DNA from: Kurthia populi
GTDB taxonomy: Bacteria; Bacillota; Bacilli; Bacillales_A; Planococcaceae
DNA: 64,000 nt
Reading direction: 5' to 3'
Assembly (NCBI RefSeq): GCF_042686175.1
Contig: NZ_JBHUOR010000008.1
Span: forward strand, 1 to 64,000
Shown here piece after piece: positions 1-8,142 of this stretch (within the stretch, counting starts at the first letter, position 1; each line of letters opens with the position of its first letter). The notes under the pieces were generated by a model. It was given only the letters and a program-made list of their open reading frames with translations, searched no databases and was not told where the DNA came from. Both the position numbers and the translations under genes were made by a program.

Positions 1-158
1 TCATTTGCTTTGCTAGCGTTATCTTGCTTGATAACATTTTTTCGATTCAATTGAACCGAATTTATTGTGATTACATCTTGCTTGTTCAGTTTTCAAGGTT
101 CATTTGTACGTCTTGCTGACGACTTTATTACTTTACCACGATAACTTTCAAAAAGCAA
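1..158 (-). promoter_or_regulatory. Leader and promoter of an rRNA operon whose 16S gene is off the left edge
   Basis: Read on the minus strand, this AT-rich stretch resembles the 16S rRNA leader of Lysinibacillus-type bacteria: a TTGAAAACTGAACAAGCAAG block near 83-102, a GTTATC/GATAAC hairpin near 21-36, and a GCTAGCAAAGCAAATGA end at 1-17. A promoter fits upstream, with -35 TTGCTT at 153-158, a 17-nt spacer and -10 TAAAGT at 130-135. No rRNA body lies in the window, so the identity is inferred from leader resemblance. No coding frame is supported up to 234. Confidence 0.55.
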
Positions 159-234
159 GAACTTTTTAATCGCTACTTTTATAAAGTTTTATAAGCCGTC
201 TTAATGACAAGTAATACTATAAACCATAGAACTA

Positions 235-1125
235 TTATTCGTCAATAGTTTTTCTAAAATATTTTTTTATTTTCTTTTCATCGGTTGTATAGAAGATAAT
301 CCCTACCAAAACAATGATGCCACCTATTATCTGTGATGAATGTAAATATTCACTGAAAATAAAGTATGCCAATATAGAAGCTCCTACTGGTTCAAATAAA
401 ATAGCAATTGAAATCGCATTTGCAGAAACATATTTTAATGCCCAGTTAAATAGATTATGCCCTAACAAATTGGGAACAATAGCTAATAGAAGAAACCACA
501 GCCAGTCCATTGCCGGATAAGGGCCAAAACTTTCCCCTTTTCCTAACATATAAATGGCTAACACAACGGTACTAATCGCATAGACATTGATCGTATACGT
601 AGTAGATGAAATGTTTTGACGCACACTTTGCCCGCATAACATATAGAAAGAAATGAGGGCACATGCAAGCAATGCTAAAAGATCGCCAAATAATGCTGTG
701 CCACCTAGTTGCACATCTCCCCAAGCAAGCAACACACTACCAAAAATAGCGATACATGCGGCAATAATGGTTTTAGCTGTTATTTTTTCTTTAAATAAAA
801 GATAGGTCCCAACGATTGCAAATAAGGGCTGCAATGTCACAAGTACAGTTGAGCTTGCAACAGATGTGTAGTTTAAGGATTCAAACCACAAAATGAAATG
901 GAAGGCGAGAAAAATACCGGATAACGTCATAATCCCCCACTGTTTCCAATTGATGATGCGTAGTTCCTGTCGGTACTTTAGCCAAAATAATGGCAACATT
1001 AGTAACACCGAAAAGAACATTCGATAAAAAGCGATGGCTCCTGCTTCTGCACTTGCTAATTTCACAAAAATCGCAGAGGCGGCAACCGATAAAACACCTA
1101 TAATAATTGCGAAGTATGGATGCAT
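235..1125 (-). CDS. EamA (drug/metabolite transporter superfamily) permease
   Basis: This is an integral membrane protein of about 296 residues with roughly ten hydrophobic helices arranged as two EamA repeats, the usual length and layout for the family. Such permeases export or import small metabolites; the substrate cannot be told from sequence. I place the start at 1125 because an AAGGAG ribosome site sits six bases upstream of ATG-His-Pro-Tyr; an in-frame ATG at 1161 would add 12 residues without such a site. It is divergent from the MgtC gene and ends beside the rRNA leader. Confidence 0.85.
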   Translation of the reverse strand: MHPYFAIIIGVLSVAASAIFVKLASAEAGAIAFYRMFFSVLLMLPLFWLKYRQELRIINWKQWGIMTLSGIFLAFHFILWFESLNYTSVASSTVLVTLQPLFAIVGTYLLFKEKITAKTIIAACIAIFGSVLLAWGDVQLGGTALFGDLLALLACALISFYMLCGQSVRQNISSTTYTINVYAISTVVLAIYMLGKGESFGPYPAMDWLWFLLLAIVPNLLGHNLFNWALKYVSANAISIAILFEPVGASILAYFIFSEYLHSSQIIGGIIVLVGIIFYTTDEKKIKKYFRKTIDE

Positions 1126-1243
1126 TTTCTTACTCCTTGAAAAATTGGTTAAATACTCCACTTAACTAATGTACAATGAAGCAATAACCTATTTTCTCAT
1201 TAAACAGATGAACTGACAATATTATTTAAAAGGGGGAAATCCG

Positions 1244-1963
1244 ATGGAGTGGCTGACAGATTATAGTTTATTACGAGAGGCTAGTATAAAAATGCTGATT
1301 GCTGCGACATTAAGTTTAATCATCGGTGTAGAACGGGAATTAAAAGGCAAGCCTGTTGGGTTGAAAACTAGTCTTGTTATCGCAACATTTAGCTGTTTAT
1401 TGACGATCATTTCAATGGAATCGGCGCTACGTGCAACACCCGTTCCAGGCATCAATATTACAATGGACCCGCTACGTTTAGCGGCACAAATTGTTAGTGG
1501 TATCGGTTTTCTCGGTGCTGGGGTTATTTTGCATCGTACAAATGATAGCATTACAGGCCTTACAACAGCAGCAATGATTTGGGGCGCGGCTGGTATTGGA
1601 ATTGCTGTAGGTGCCGGCTTCTATATCCCTGCTCTTATTGCCGTTTTCATTATTTTACTTGGTGTGGAAGTTGTAGCACCACTCTTCTTTCGTTTAGGGC
1701 CCGCTCTATTGCGGCGTAAAGAGGCTTCACTAAAGATTGTTGTGTTACAAATAGAGGATATGGATACCGTGCTTGATTATTTAAAATTAAACCATTTTAC
1801 CATTGAGCAACTCAATATTAAGGATATCCATGCGGACTTCGTTTTGAAGCATGTTATTCATTTACAGCTATCCTCGTTACCAGAGGAGGACGCACTATCA
1901 ATGTACCGGAAAATCCGTAAACTTGATTGTGTTGAAACAGTAGAAATTGAACTTCTATCATAG
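1244..1963 (+). CDS. MgtC/SapB family membrane protein
   Basis: The protein has 239 residues. The N-terminal two thirds contain four to five membrane helices with the MgtC signature: a GVERELKGKPVGLKT stretch around residues 27-42 and a GIGFLGAGVI segment near 86. The last 75 residues form a soluble domain of the ACT-like kind seen in long MgtC proteins. The family is linked to magnesium adaptation and, in pathogens, to inhibition of F-type ATPase; the role here is unknown. A GGGGG ribosome site precedes the ATG. A CDF transporter follows after 14 bases, so the two probably form a metal-handling operon. Confidence 0.85.
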   Translation: MEWLTDYSLLREASIKMLIAATLSLIIGVERELKGKPVGLKTSLVIATFSCLLTIISMESALRATPVPGINITMDPLRLAAQIVSGIGFLGAGVILHRTNDSITGLTTAAMIWGAAGIGIAVGAGFYIPALIAVFIILLGVEVVAPLFFRLGPALLRRKEASLKIVVLQIEDMDTVLDYLKLNHFTIEQLNIKDIHADFVLKHVIHLQLSSLPEEDALSMYRKIRKLDCVETVEIELLS

Positions 1964-1977
1964 AGGAGGATTTTATA

Positions 1978-2985
1978 ATGGGTGAATTTTTCTCACTTTT
2001 AAAGCAAGGTAATAAACCATCGCTTCTAGCAGGGTTTGTTAATTTAATTTTAGGCATTATTAAAGGGGTTGCTTATGTTTTCACAGGAAATGTAGCGATG
2101 TTCGCTGAAATGATGCACTCACTAGGTGACGCCGCCAATCAATTCTTTGTTTTCATTGGCTCCGCCCTCTCAAAAAAAGCGCCAACTCGAAAATTTCCCA
2201 CTGGCTTTGGTCGGGTTATTAATCTTGTTTGTTTATTTGCTGTTATTATCGTTGGGATTTTAGCATATGAAACAATTTTAGAAGGCTGGCATCATATTTT
2301 ACATCCGACGACTTCTACAGGTGTTTGGATTGTACTAAGTGTTTTAGCACTAGGTATCCTATTAGAAGGAACGGTATTATTTAAAGCTTGTAAAGAAATT
2401 AATCACGAGGCAAGTGTAGAGGCTAAAGGACTTGCAACATTTATATCCGCACTGAAAAATCTCGGACGTGCTAAGCCTGCAACAAAGCTTGTCTTTATGG
2501 AAGATACGGTAGCAACGCTTGGGAATGTCTTAGCCTTTATCGCCGTACTCATTGCGCATTACACACCGTTTAATCAGATTGAAGGGATTGTATCAATTAT
2601 TATCGGCTGTATGATGTTCTTCGTTGTCGGGACAGTCTTTTTGGAAAATGCGCGTGGTGCAATTGGTGAAACAGATGAAGAAATGTTAAATCATATTGCT
2701 TATCTTGTATCCGATAATCCACATATAAAAGATATTCGTCGTCTAGAGGTTATTAAAGAAGGTGAATCCTTACATGTTGAATTAATGGCTGAAATCGATC
2801 CGACTGTGACAGTGGCTTTTGCCGATGATGTTCGAGACAATTTAATGAAACTGCTATTAGTACAAAAAGGTGTTAGTCGTGCTACAATTTATTTTGACGA
2901 AGATGACGGTGTTACAAACTGGAGTCATATCGGTGAACGACCGGAAACGTTAAAAACAGAGAATGCCAATTTATCATCAAAATAG
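1978..2985 (+). CDS. Cation diffusion facilitator (CDF) family transporter
   Basis: The 335-residue protein has six predicted membrane helices followed by a cytoplasmic C-terminal domain. The second helix carries the HSxxD-type metal site (AEMMHSLGDAANQ around residues 44-56). CDF proteins export divalent metals such as Zn, Mn, Fe or Co by proton antiport; the metal cannot be assigned. The GAGGAGG site lies at the end of the upstream MgtC gene, which supports co-transcription. An intrinsic terminator follows. Confidence 0.88.
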   Translation: MGEFFSLLKQGNKPSLLAGFVNLILGIIKGVAYVFTGNVAMFAEMMHSLGDAANQFFVFIGSALSKKAPTRKFPTGFGRVINLVCLFAVIIVGILAYETILEGWHHILHPTTSTGVWIVLSVLALGILLEGTVLFKACKEINHEASVEAKGLATFISALKNLGRAKPATKLVFMEDTVATLGNVLAFIAVLIAHYTPFNQIEGIVSIIIGCMMFFVVGTVFLENARGAIGETDEEMLNHIAYLVSDNPHIKDIRRLEVIKEGESLHVELMAEIDPTVTVAFADDVRDNLMKLLLVQKGVSRATIYFDEDDGVTNWSHIGERPETLKTENANLSSK

Positions 2986-3003
2986 CAATTCTTTTATTGC
3001 TAC

Positions 3004-3036
3004 AAAAGAATTGTTCTACGGGACAATTCTTTTTTT
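3004..3036 (+). terminator. Intrinsic terminator after the MgtC-CDF operon
   Basis: A 10-bp stem (AAAGAATTGT paired with ACAATTCTTT) is followed by a run of T. The T run ends directly at an ATG at 3037, which argues that this ATG is not the start of the next gene. Confidence 0.8.
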
Positions 3037-3057
3037 ATGGAGCGAGGAGCTGACTGG

Positions 3058-3759
3058 ATGCGTACATTAGTAGTTGGAGATATTCACGGAGAACTAGCAA
3101 TGGTTCAAGCATTAGTAAAAAAAGTAAAGTATGATTCATCGCAGGATGAGCTGATTTTTCTTGGTGATTATATTGACCGAGGTCCTGATTCAAAAGGAGT
3201 GATTGCCTTTATGAAGCAATTACAACAAGCAGGTGCTATTTGTCTTTCTGGTAATCATGAGCAAATTATGTATGAGGCCTTTAAAAATCGTTCTACCGAA
3301 AGCTGGCTACACTGGCTTCATACGGCTGGTGGTGTCGCAACACTTAAAAGCTACGGTTTTGTTACAGAGGATATCGAGCATAGTATGTCACCTGAATCGT
3401 TTGTGACAGCTGAAATTGAAGAAGATTTAGAATGGATTCGCTCACTTGAAACGTATGTCGAGCGTGACGACTATATTTTTGTCCATGGCGGCGTCGATCC
3501 AGAGGTGCCGCTTAGCATTACGCCAAAACATCGTCTGTTATGGATTCGCCAAGAATTTCACGACAATTATCGAGGCAAAAAAACGGTGGTGTTTGGTCAT
3601 ACGCCTACACCACGTCTTCATAAAGAACGAGGTAATTTCGCCGTCTATTTTGGTGATAACAATATTATTGGCCTTGATGGTGGCGCAGTCTTTGGCGGTG
3701 CACTACATTGTCTTGTCTTACCAACTAGAGAAATTGTATCTATTAATGCTAAGGGATAA
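3058..3759 (+). CDS. PPP-type metallophosphoesterase (protein phosphatase / Ap4A hydrolase-like)
   Basis: The 233-residue protein has the metal-binding motifs of the PPP phosphoesterase superfamily in order: GDIHG near residue 7, GDYIDRG near 41, GNHE near 72, then metal histidines at HGG and GHT. Length and motifs suit PrpE/ApaH-like enzymes that hydrolyse phosphoproteins or dinucleoside polyphosphates. The start at 3058 is chosen because GAGGAG lies eight bases upstream and because an upstream in-frame ATG falls in the preceding terminator. A convergent repeat element separates it from gudB. Confidence 0.8.
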   Translation: MRTLVVGDIHGELAMVQALVKKVKYDSSQDELIFLGDYIDRGPDSKGVIAFMKQLQQAGAICLSGNHEQIMYEAFKNRSTESWLHWLHTAGGVATLKSYGFVTEDIEHSMSPESFVTAEIEEDLEWIRSLETYVERDDYIFVHGGVDPEVPLSITPKHRLLWIRQEFHDNYRGKKTVVFGHTPTPRLHKERGNFAVYFGDNNIIGLDGGAVFGGALHCLVLPTREIVSINAKG

Positions 3760-3768
3760 GTTCGCCTT

Positions 3769-3895
3769 AAAAAAGAGACTGAGACAAAACACATCATGTT
3801 CCTTTTTAGCGTTCACAACGAAAAACCGGAACCGCGCCACCGCGCGATTCCGGTTTTTCTTATGCTCATAGATGTGTCAAAGCCTCTTTTTATTA
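3769..3895. repeat. Dispersed convergent-junction repeat, copy 1 (terminator-like)
   Basis: This 127-bp element has an AAAAAAGAGACTGAGACAAA left end, a central hairpin AAAAACCGGAACCGCGC / GCGCGATTCCGGTTTTT (3821-3855) and a GCCTCTTTTT right end. Similar copies lie at 10763-10903 (opposite orientation), 17080-17222 and 40648-40789. The outer ends are nearly inverted repeats and the T runs face both ways, so it probably terminates both the phosphatase gene and gudB. Its right end overlaps the gudB stop codon. Confidence 0.85.
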
Positions 3896-5137
3896 TACCC
3901 AGCCACGGAAGCGTGATGCTTCAGCTGTTTTACGTACGCCGACCATATAGGCTGCTAAGCGCATGTCAATTTTTCGTGATACGGCCACATTGTAAATATT
4001 ATCGAATGCTTCGACCATTTTTTTGTATAGTTTTTCGTTTACTTCTTCTTCTGTCCAGTAGTAGCCTTGATTATTTTGTACCCACTCAAAGTAAGATACC
4101 GTTACACCACCAGCAGATGCTAATACGTCTGGCACAAGTAGAACGCCACGTTCTGTCAAGATTTTTGTTGCTTCTGATGTCGTTGGGCCATTTGCCGCTT
4201 CGACAACGATATTTGCTTTAATATTATGTGCATTTTCTGCTGTGATTTGATTTTCAATCGCAGCTGGCACTAAAATATCACATTCAAGTTCTAGTAGTTC
4301 TTCATTTGTAATCGTATTTTCGAATAGGTTTGTTACCGTACCGAAACTATCACGACGATCAAGTAAGTAATCAATATCTAAGCCTTCTGGGTCGTATAAT
4401 GCACCGTTTGCATCTGAAATGCCGACTACTTTTGCACCTAGATCATTCATAAACTTCGCTAAGAAGCTACCCGCATTCCCGAAACCTTGAATCACAACGC
4501 GTGCACCTTTGATTTCTAGGTCACGACGTTTTGCTGCTTGCTCAATGACGATGGTTACACCTTGGGCAGTCGCACGGTCACGGCCTTGCGAGCCACCAAG
4601 TACGATTGGCTTCCCTGTAATGAAGCCTGGAGAGTTAAATTCATCCATGCGGCTATATTCATCCATCATCCATGCCATAATTTGTGCATTTGTGAAAACA
4701 TCTGGCGCTGGAATATCTTTTGTTGGACCAACGATTTGGCTTGTTGCACGAACGTAACCACGGCTTAGGCGCTCAAGCTCGCCCATTGACATTTGACGTG
4801 GGTCACAGACAACGCCACCTTTACCACCACCATATGGTAAATCGACAATTCCTGCTTTTAATGTCATCCACATCGATAATGCCTTAACTTCTTCTTCTGT
4901 TACATTCGGGTGGAAACGAACGCCACCTTTTGTGGGGCCAACAGCATCATTATGTTGTGCGCGGTAACCTGTAAATACCGTTACAGTACCATCATCCATA
5001 CGAACAGGAATGCGGACTTGTAGCATGCGTAATGGCTCTTTTAAAAGCTCATACATCGCCTCATCATAACCTAATTTTTGCAATGCTTCTTTAATAATCG
5101 TTTGTGTAGATGTAAATAGATTCAGATTTTCTGCCAT
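3893..5137 (-). CDS. gudB: NAD-specific glutamate dehydrogenase
   Basis: The 414-residue protein is a full-length hexameric-type glutamate dehydrogenase. It shows the substrate-binding GPTKGGVRFHP region (about residues 67-77), the catalytic-lysine loop PYGGGKGGV (about 100-108), and a Rossmann domain with GFGNAGS near 219. It deaminates glutamate to 2-oxoglutarate and ammonium in the cytoplasm. B. subtilis has two paralogues, gudB and rocG; gudB is the more likely name, but the choice rests on general similarity. The frame is intact, so this is not the cryptic gudB form known from laboratory B. subtilis. Confidence 0.9.
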   Translation of the reverse strand: MAENLNLFTSTQTIIKEALQKLGYDEAMYELLKEPLRMLQVRIPVRMDDGTVTVFTGYRAQHNDAVGPTKGGVRFHPNVTEEEVKALSMWMTLKAGIVDLPYGGGKGGVVCDPRQMSMGELERLSRGYVRATSQIVGPTKDIPAPDVFTNAQIMAWMMDEYSRMDEFNSPGFITGKPIVLGGSQGRDRATAQGVTIVIEQAAKRRDLEIKGARVVIQGFGNAGSFLAKFMNDLGAKVVGISDANGALYDPEGLDIDYLLDRRDSFGTVTNLFENTITNEELLELECDILVPAAIENQITAENAHNIKANIVVEAANGPTTSEATKILTERGVLLVPDVLASAGGVTVSYFEWVQNNQGYYWTEEEVNEKLYKKMVEAFDNIYNVAVSRKIDMRLAAYMVGVRKTAEASRFRGWV

Positions 5138-5187
5138 TATACATTCCTCGCCTCTTTACTAAGTATTAGATTACCAATATCGCCCAT

Positions 5188-5196
5188 ATTGTAACA
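5188..5196 (-). promoter_or_regulatory. Extended -10 promoter candidate for gudB
   Basis: On the minus strand TGTTACAAT fits an extended -10 (TGnTATAAT) about 50 bases upstream of the gudB start. No good -35 is seen at the expected distance, which suits an extended -10 promoter. Confidence 0.4.
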
Positions 5197-5269
5197 CAGA
5201 ACACTCACTCATGCCGACTATTTCTACTTTTTTCATCTATCTTTTTTAAAACGCTTACAAAACAATTAA

Positions 5270-5306
5270 AAAAAGAGTTGCCCCATTATGAGACAACTCT
5301 TTTTCA
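5270..5306 (-). terminator. Intrinsic terminator of yugI
   Basis: On the minus strand AAAGAGTTG pairs with CAACTCTTT and is followed by a T run. It lies just after the yugI stop codon. Confidence 0.8.
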
Positions 5307-5319
5307 ATCGAAAAACTGC

Positions 5320-5694
5320 TTAGTTTAAACCGGATTCTTCAATCCATTCACCGAGCTTTTCTTTTAATGAATTAAAGCCAACCGAGTCTTTTTCGTCCAC
5401 TCGGTCTTGTAGTGATTTGCGTGGCAATTGTTCTTTTCGCTTTATCGGTTTTGCCTGTAAAGCGCGCAGTGACAGACTAATTTTTTCGTCATTATCCGCA
5501 ATATCTAAAATCTTCACGCGAACAATGTCGCCGACGTTTAAATGGTCTGTAATGCTTTTTACAAAGCCGTAAGTAATTTCAGAAATATGAACTAAACCTT
5601 GCGTGTTAGCATCTAATGCAACGAAAGCACCATAAGGCTGAATACCAGTGACTTTGCCTGAAACAATATCGCCAACCTTATACTTGTTAGACAT
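5320..5694 (-). CDS. yugI: S1 domain RNA-binding general stress protein 13 (YugI-like)
   Basis: The protein has about 124 residues. Its first 75 form an S1 RNA-binding domain with the typical GxVxGIQPYGAFVAL and GLVHISEI stretches. A short basic linker and a GFNSLKEKLGEWIEE C-terminal helix follow, as in B. subtilis YugI (GSP13), a ribosome-associated protein. The start at 5694 (Met-Ser-Asn-Lys) matches the YugI N-terminus and has AGGA five bases upstream; a TTG at 5712 with an AAGGG site is the alternative. The neighbours yugE and patB repeat the B. subtilis neighbourhood. Confidence 0.85.
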   Translation of the reverse strand: MSNKYKVGDIVSGKVTGIQPYGAFVALDANTQGLVHISEITYGFVKSITDHLNVGDIVRVKILDIADNDEKISLSLRALQAKPIKRKEQLPRKSLQDRVDEKDSVGFNSLKEKLGEWIEESGLN

Positions 5695-5862
5695 CGTCAT
5701 CCTACTTTCCAAACTGCCCTTGTTCTTTTATATATCCATTGTCATTATAGCATAGACGAATTGGTGCTTCAAAAGTTCTCGATTATTTCTGAAAATATCT
5801 TTTTTAAATTTTCAAATATCTTTAAATATACGAAATCACAGCATTTTTGAGATTTGAATCAT

Positions 5863-5904
5863 ATAAAAAAGAACTTCTACTATATTAGTAGGAGTCCTTT
5901 TTTT
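5863..5904 (-). terminator. Intrinsic terminator of yugE
   Basis: On the minus strand an imperfect AGGACTCCTACT / AGTAGAAGTTCT stem is followed by TTTTTT. It overlaps the end of the yugE reading frame. Confidence 0.75.
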
Positions 5905-6154
5905 ATTTACTCTTCAACAAAGCCGCTAATTTTAGCACAATTAATTTGCGGGCGGTATCGATGCATTCTTCAATTGGTAACCACATTTGAGAAGACGTTT
6001 CATAAATGCGCTGAATTTGATTTCCTAAAGCAGACGGGTCAAACGTTTCTTGCAAGGCTTCAAACAATTTTACTGCTTGGTCATCCTCTAGCTTTAAAGC
6101 ATTCCATTCTGCTAACATATGCTCCGCTTCTCGCTGTATGTCTATATTGTCCAT
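5903..6154 (-). CDS. yugE: DUF1871 family protein (YugE-like)
   Basis: This is a small acidic, helical, soluble protein of about 83 residues. The C-terminal half (LGNQIQRIYETSSQMWLPIE and the following cysteine-containing helix) matches the pattern I know for DUF1871/YugE proteins, whose function is unknown. Position supports the name, since yugE lies next to patB in B. subtilis as it does here, though here the two are divergent. The start at 6154 has an AGGTGG site five bases upstream; a GTG nine bases earlier is the alternative. Confidence 0.65.
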   Translation of the reverse strand: MDNIDIQREAEHMLAEWNALKLEDDQAVKLFEALQETFDPSALGNQIQRIYETSSQMWLPIEECIDTARKLIVLKLAALLKSK

Positions 6155-6236
6155 TGCTTCCACCTATCTATTTCCATTAATACTCGATATAATAGCATAA
6201 AATCAACTAATGCAAAAAGAAATGGGGCTAAAAGCA

Positions 6237-7406
6237 ATGAGTTTATTCGATAAAGTTTACACACGTCAACAAACGGATTCATTAAAATGGGACAAATTAA
6301 AACTCGTCTACGGACGCGATAATGTCGATGGCATCATTCCAATGTGGGTAGCAGATATGGATTTTGCCGCACCAAAAAGCATCACACAAGCGATTCAAAA
6401 ACGCCTCGATAATCCCGTTTATGGCTATTCATTTGAAGGTGAAGCCTGCACGACTGCCACAACAAATTGGCTGAAGTCGCAGCATGATACAATTATTGAT
6501 TCGAGCTGGGTACTGTATCACCAAGGGGTTGTTCCTGCGATTGCCTCTGTTGTGGAAGCATTCACAAGTGAAGCGGACACTGTATTAATGACGGCACCGA
6601 TTTACCCACCCTTTTTCAATTCACCAAAGCAATTAGCGCGTGAGGTCGCTTTTTGTCCACTAGATGAATCAAATGGTATCTATACGTTAAATTTCGATAA
6701 ACTTGAGGCTGCCTTAGCACCTGAACAGGTGACACTCTTTATTTTATGCCATCCACATAATCCAATTGGCTTTACATGGGATGAGACGGCACTGCGTCAA
6801 ATCGATGCGCTTTGTGCGAAGCATGGCGTACTATTATTATCCGATGAAATCCATAGCGACCTTGTGCTAACGGGTACCCACACACCACTTCTAAAAATCA
6901 CGGCGCATCCTGAAAATGTCATTACATTATTTGCGCCAACGAAAACGTTTAATATTGCAGGTATTCATGCAGCGATGATGTTTGTGCCAGACGCGCAAAA
7001 ACGTCAAACCTTGCAAAAGACAATGCAAAGTCATGCACAAGGTGGCTTAAATATTTTTGCTATTGCCGCAATTGAAGGTGCTTTTAGCAAGGAAGGTGCT
7101 AATTGGTTAGCAGAGCTAAAAGATTATTTACGTGCGAATATCCGTTATACAGCTGAACAATTAAATGCAGTTGATGGCTTACGCATCCATGAAAATGATG
7201 CGACGTATTTAATGTGGTTGGATTACCGCGCAACAAATTTAGATGAAAAAGATGTCATGAATCGCTTATTAGATGCTGGTGTCGCATTAGATCCCGGCAC
7301 AAAATACGGTGAATATGGCAAAGGCTTTTTACGCATTAATATCGCATGTCCTAAAGAAACTCTAGAACAAGGCATTTCACGTATTAAGGCTGTCTTTACA
7401 GCATAA
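6237..7406 (+). CDS. patB: Pyridoxal-phosphate C-S lyase / aminotransferase (PatB/MalY family)
   Basis: The 389-residue protein is a fold-type I PLP enzyme of the PatB/MalY subgroup. It has the N-terminal MWVADMDF motif, the HPHNPIG segment of aminotransferases, the cofactor-contacting SDEIHSDL segment and the PLP lysine in APTKTFNIAG. B. subtilis PatB cleaves cystathionine and cysteine-type C-S bonds and is used in sulfur metabolism. The start at 6237 (MSLFDKVYTRQQ) matches family N-termini and has GGGG nine bases upstream; earlier in-frame ATGs at 6210 and 6222 lack a good site. Confidence 0.85.
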   Translation: MSLFDKVYTRQQTDSLKWDKLKLVYGRDNVDGIIPMWVADMDFAAPKSITQAIQKRLDNPVYGYSFEGEACTTATTNWLKSQHDTIIDSSWVLYHQGVVPAIASVVEAFTSEADTVLMTAPIYPPFFNSPKQLAREVAFCPLDESNGIYTLNFDKLEAALAPEQVTLFILCHPHNPIGFTWDETALRQIDALCAKHGVLLLSDEIHSDLVLTGTHTPLLKITAHPENVITLFAPTKTFNIAGIHAAMMFVPDAQKRQTLQKTMQSHAQGGLNIFAIAAIEGAFSKEGANWLAELKDYLRANIRYTAEQLNAVDGLRIHENDATYLMWLDYRATNLDEKDVMNRLLDAGVALDPGTKYGEYGKGFLRINIACPKETLEQGISRIKAVFTA

Positions 7407-7483
7407 TTAACTAGCTCTTTCTTATTTTTTCTACACTATACATTTTTAAGTACATTAAACTAAAAAAGCACCATCTATAAGGA

Positions 7484-7524
7484 CGTGTATAAAGAATTGG
7501 TCTCTTTTATACACGTTTCTTTTT
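7484..7524 (+). terminator. Intrinsic terminator downstream of patB
   Basis: CGTGTATAAA pairs with TTTATACACG over a 12-nt loop and is followed by TTTCTTTTT. It lies 78 bases after the patB stop. Confidence 0.75.
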
Positions 7525-7698
7525 ATTTCTCCAAGTATTTTATTGACAAAAATATGATTTTAAATCAACAAAAATACGATAAATGGCATATTTTTATTAT
7601 TTAAAACTACGTGTATAGTGTAATTACCGTTTTAATAAAAAGTATTTGCTAAAGAATACACTTGCCATGTGAAATTCAATCTCAAATGCATCTTTTCC

Positions 7699-7728
7699 CA
7701 CTGACTTGCCGGTCGGTGGTTTTTTTTA
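7699..7728 (+). terminator. Orphan intrinsic terminator, possible end of a small RNA
   Basis: CCACTGAC pairs with GTCGGTGG (one mismatch) around a short loop and is followed by eight T. No gene ends here; the upstream 170 bases hold no convincing reading frame, so this may terminate a short untranslated transcript. A TATAGT -10-like site is at 7614-7619. Confidence 0.5.
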
Positions 7729-7735
7729 TGCCCAA

Positions 7736-8066
7736 GGATGGGCATAGTTCGGTGTTGCCGCATGGACGCGGCGCTCTTAACCGAACTTCCTCTTTCAGGA
7801 CGTGAACGGATCGACGTTGCCACAGGACGTGGCGTTCTTAGTCGATCTTCCTTCGTTGGATGGGCATAGTTCGGTGTTGCCGCATGGACGCGGCGTTCTT
7901 AACCGAACTTCCTCTTCAGAACGTGAACGGATCGACGTTGCCACAGGACGTGGCGTTCTTAGTCGATCTTCCTTCGTTGGATGGGCATAGTTCGGTGTTG
8001 CCGCATGGACGCGGCGCTCTTAACCGAACTTCTTCTTTCAGGACGTGAACGGATCGACGTTGCCAC
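7736..8066. repeat. Tandem array of paired hairpins, 121-122 bp period, 2.7 copies
   Basis: Unit starts are at 7736, 7858 and 7979. Each unit holds two related half-units. In the first, arms AGTTCGGT / ACCGAACT enclose a GCCGC / GCGGC inner hairpin (7746-7787, 7868-7909, 7989-8030). In the second, arms GATCGAC / GTCGATC enclose GCCAC / GTGGC (7808-7848, 7929-7969, and a truncated copy from 8051). Base changes between half-units keep the pairing on both sides. The array is GC-richer than its surroundings and ends inside a half-unit at 8066. The period is not a multiple of three, so reading frames are not kept from unit to unit. Confidence 0.9.
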
Positions 8067-8089
8067 ATAAAAATAATTTTTAATACATT

Positions 8090-8125
8090 AAAAAAACACC
8101 GCATCTCCAAGTGGAGATGCGGCGT
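8090..8125 (-). terminator. Intrinsic terminator of the cyclophilin gene
   Basis: On the minus strand CGCATCTCC pairs with GGAGATGCG and a T7 run follows. It lies 20-50 bases after the stop codon. Confidence 0.85.
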
Positions 8126-8142
8126 TTTATTGTAGTGGCAAA

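Noticed and set aside
1261..1551. Antisense frame within the MgtC gene
   Set aside because: It is a shadow of the coding frame with no ribosome site and no recognisable protein; the same holds for the many other antisense frames across the window.
3037..3057. Upstream ATG as start of the phosphatase gene
   Set aside because: It abuts the T run of the preceding terminator and has no ribosome site, while the ATG at 3058 has GAGGAG at good spacing.
3769..3895. Interpretation of the dispersed repeat as a complete insertion sequence
   Set aside because: It is under 150 bp, carries no frame, and no target-site duplication is visible at the four copies.
7802..8110. Several 60-64 residue reading frames on both strands inside the 7736-8066 array
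   Set aside because: The period of 121-122 is not a multiple of three, so frames shift from unit to unit; there are no ribosome sites and the structure is explained by hairpins.
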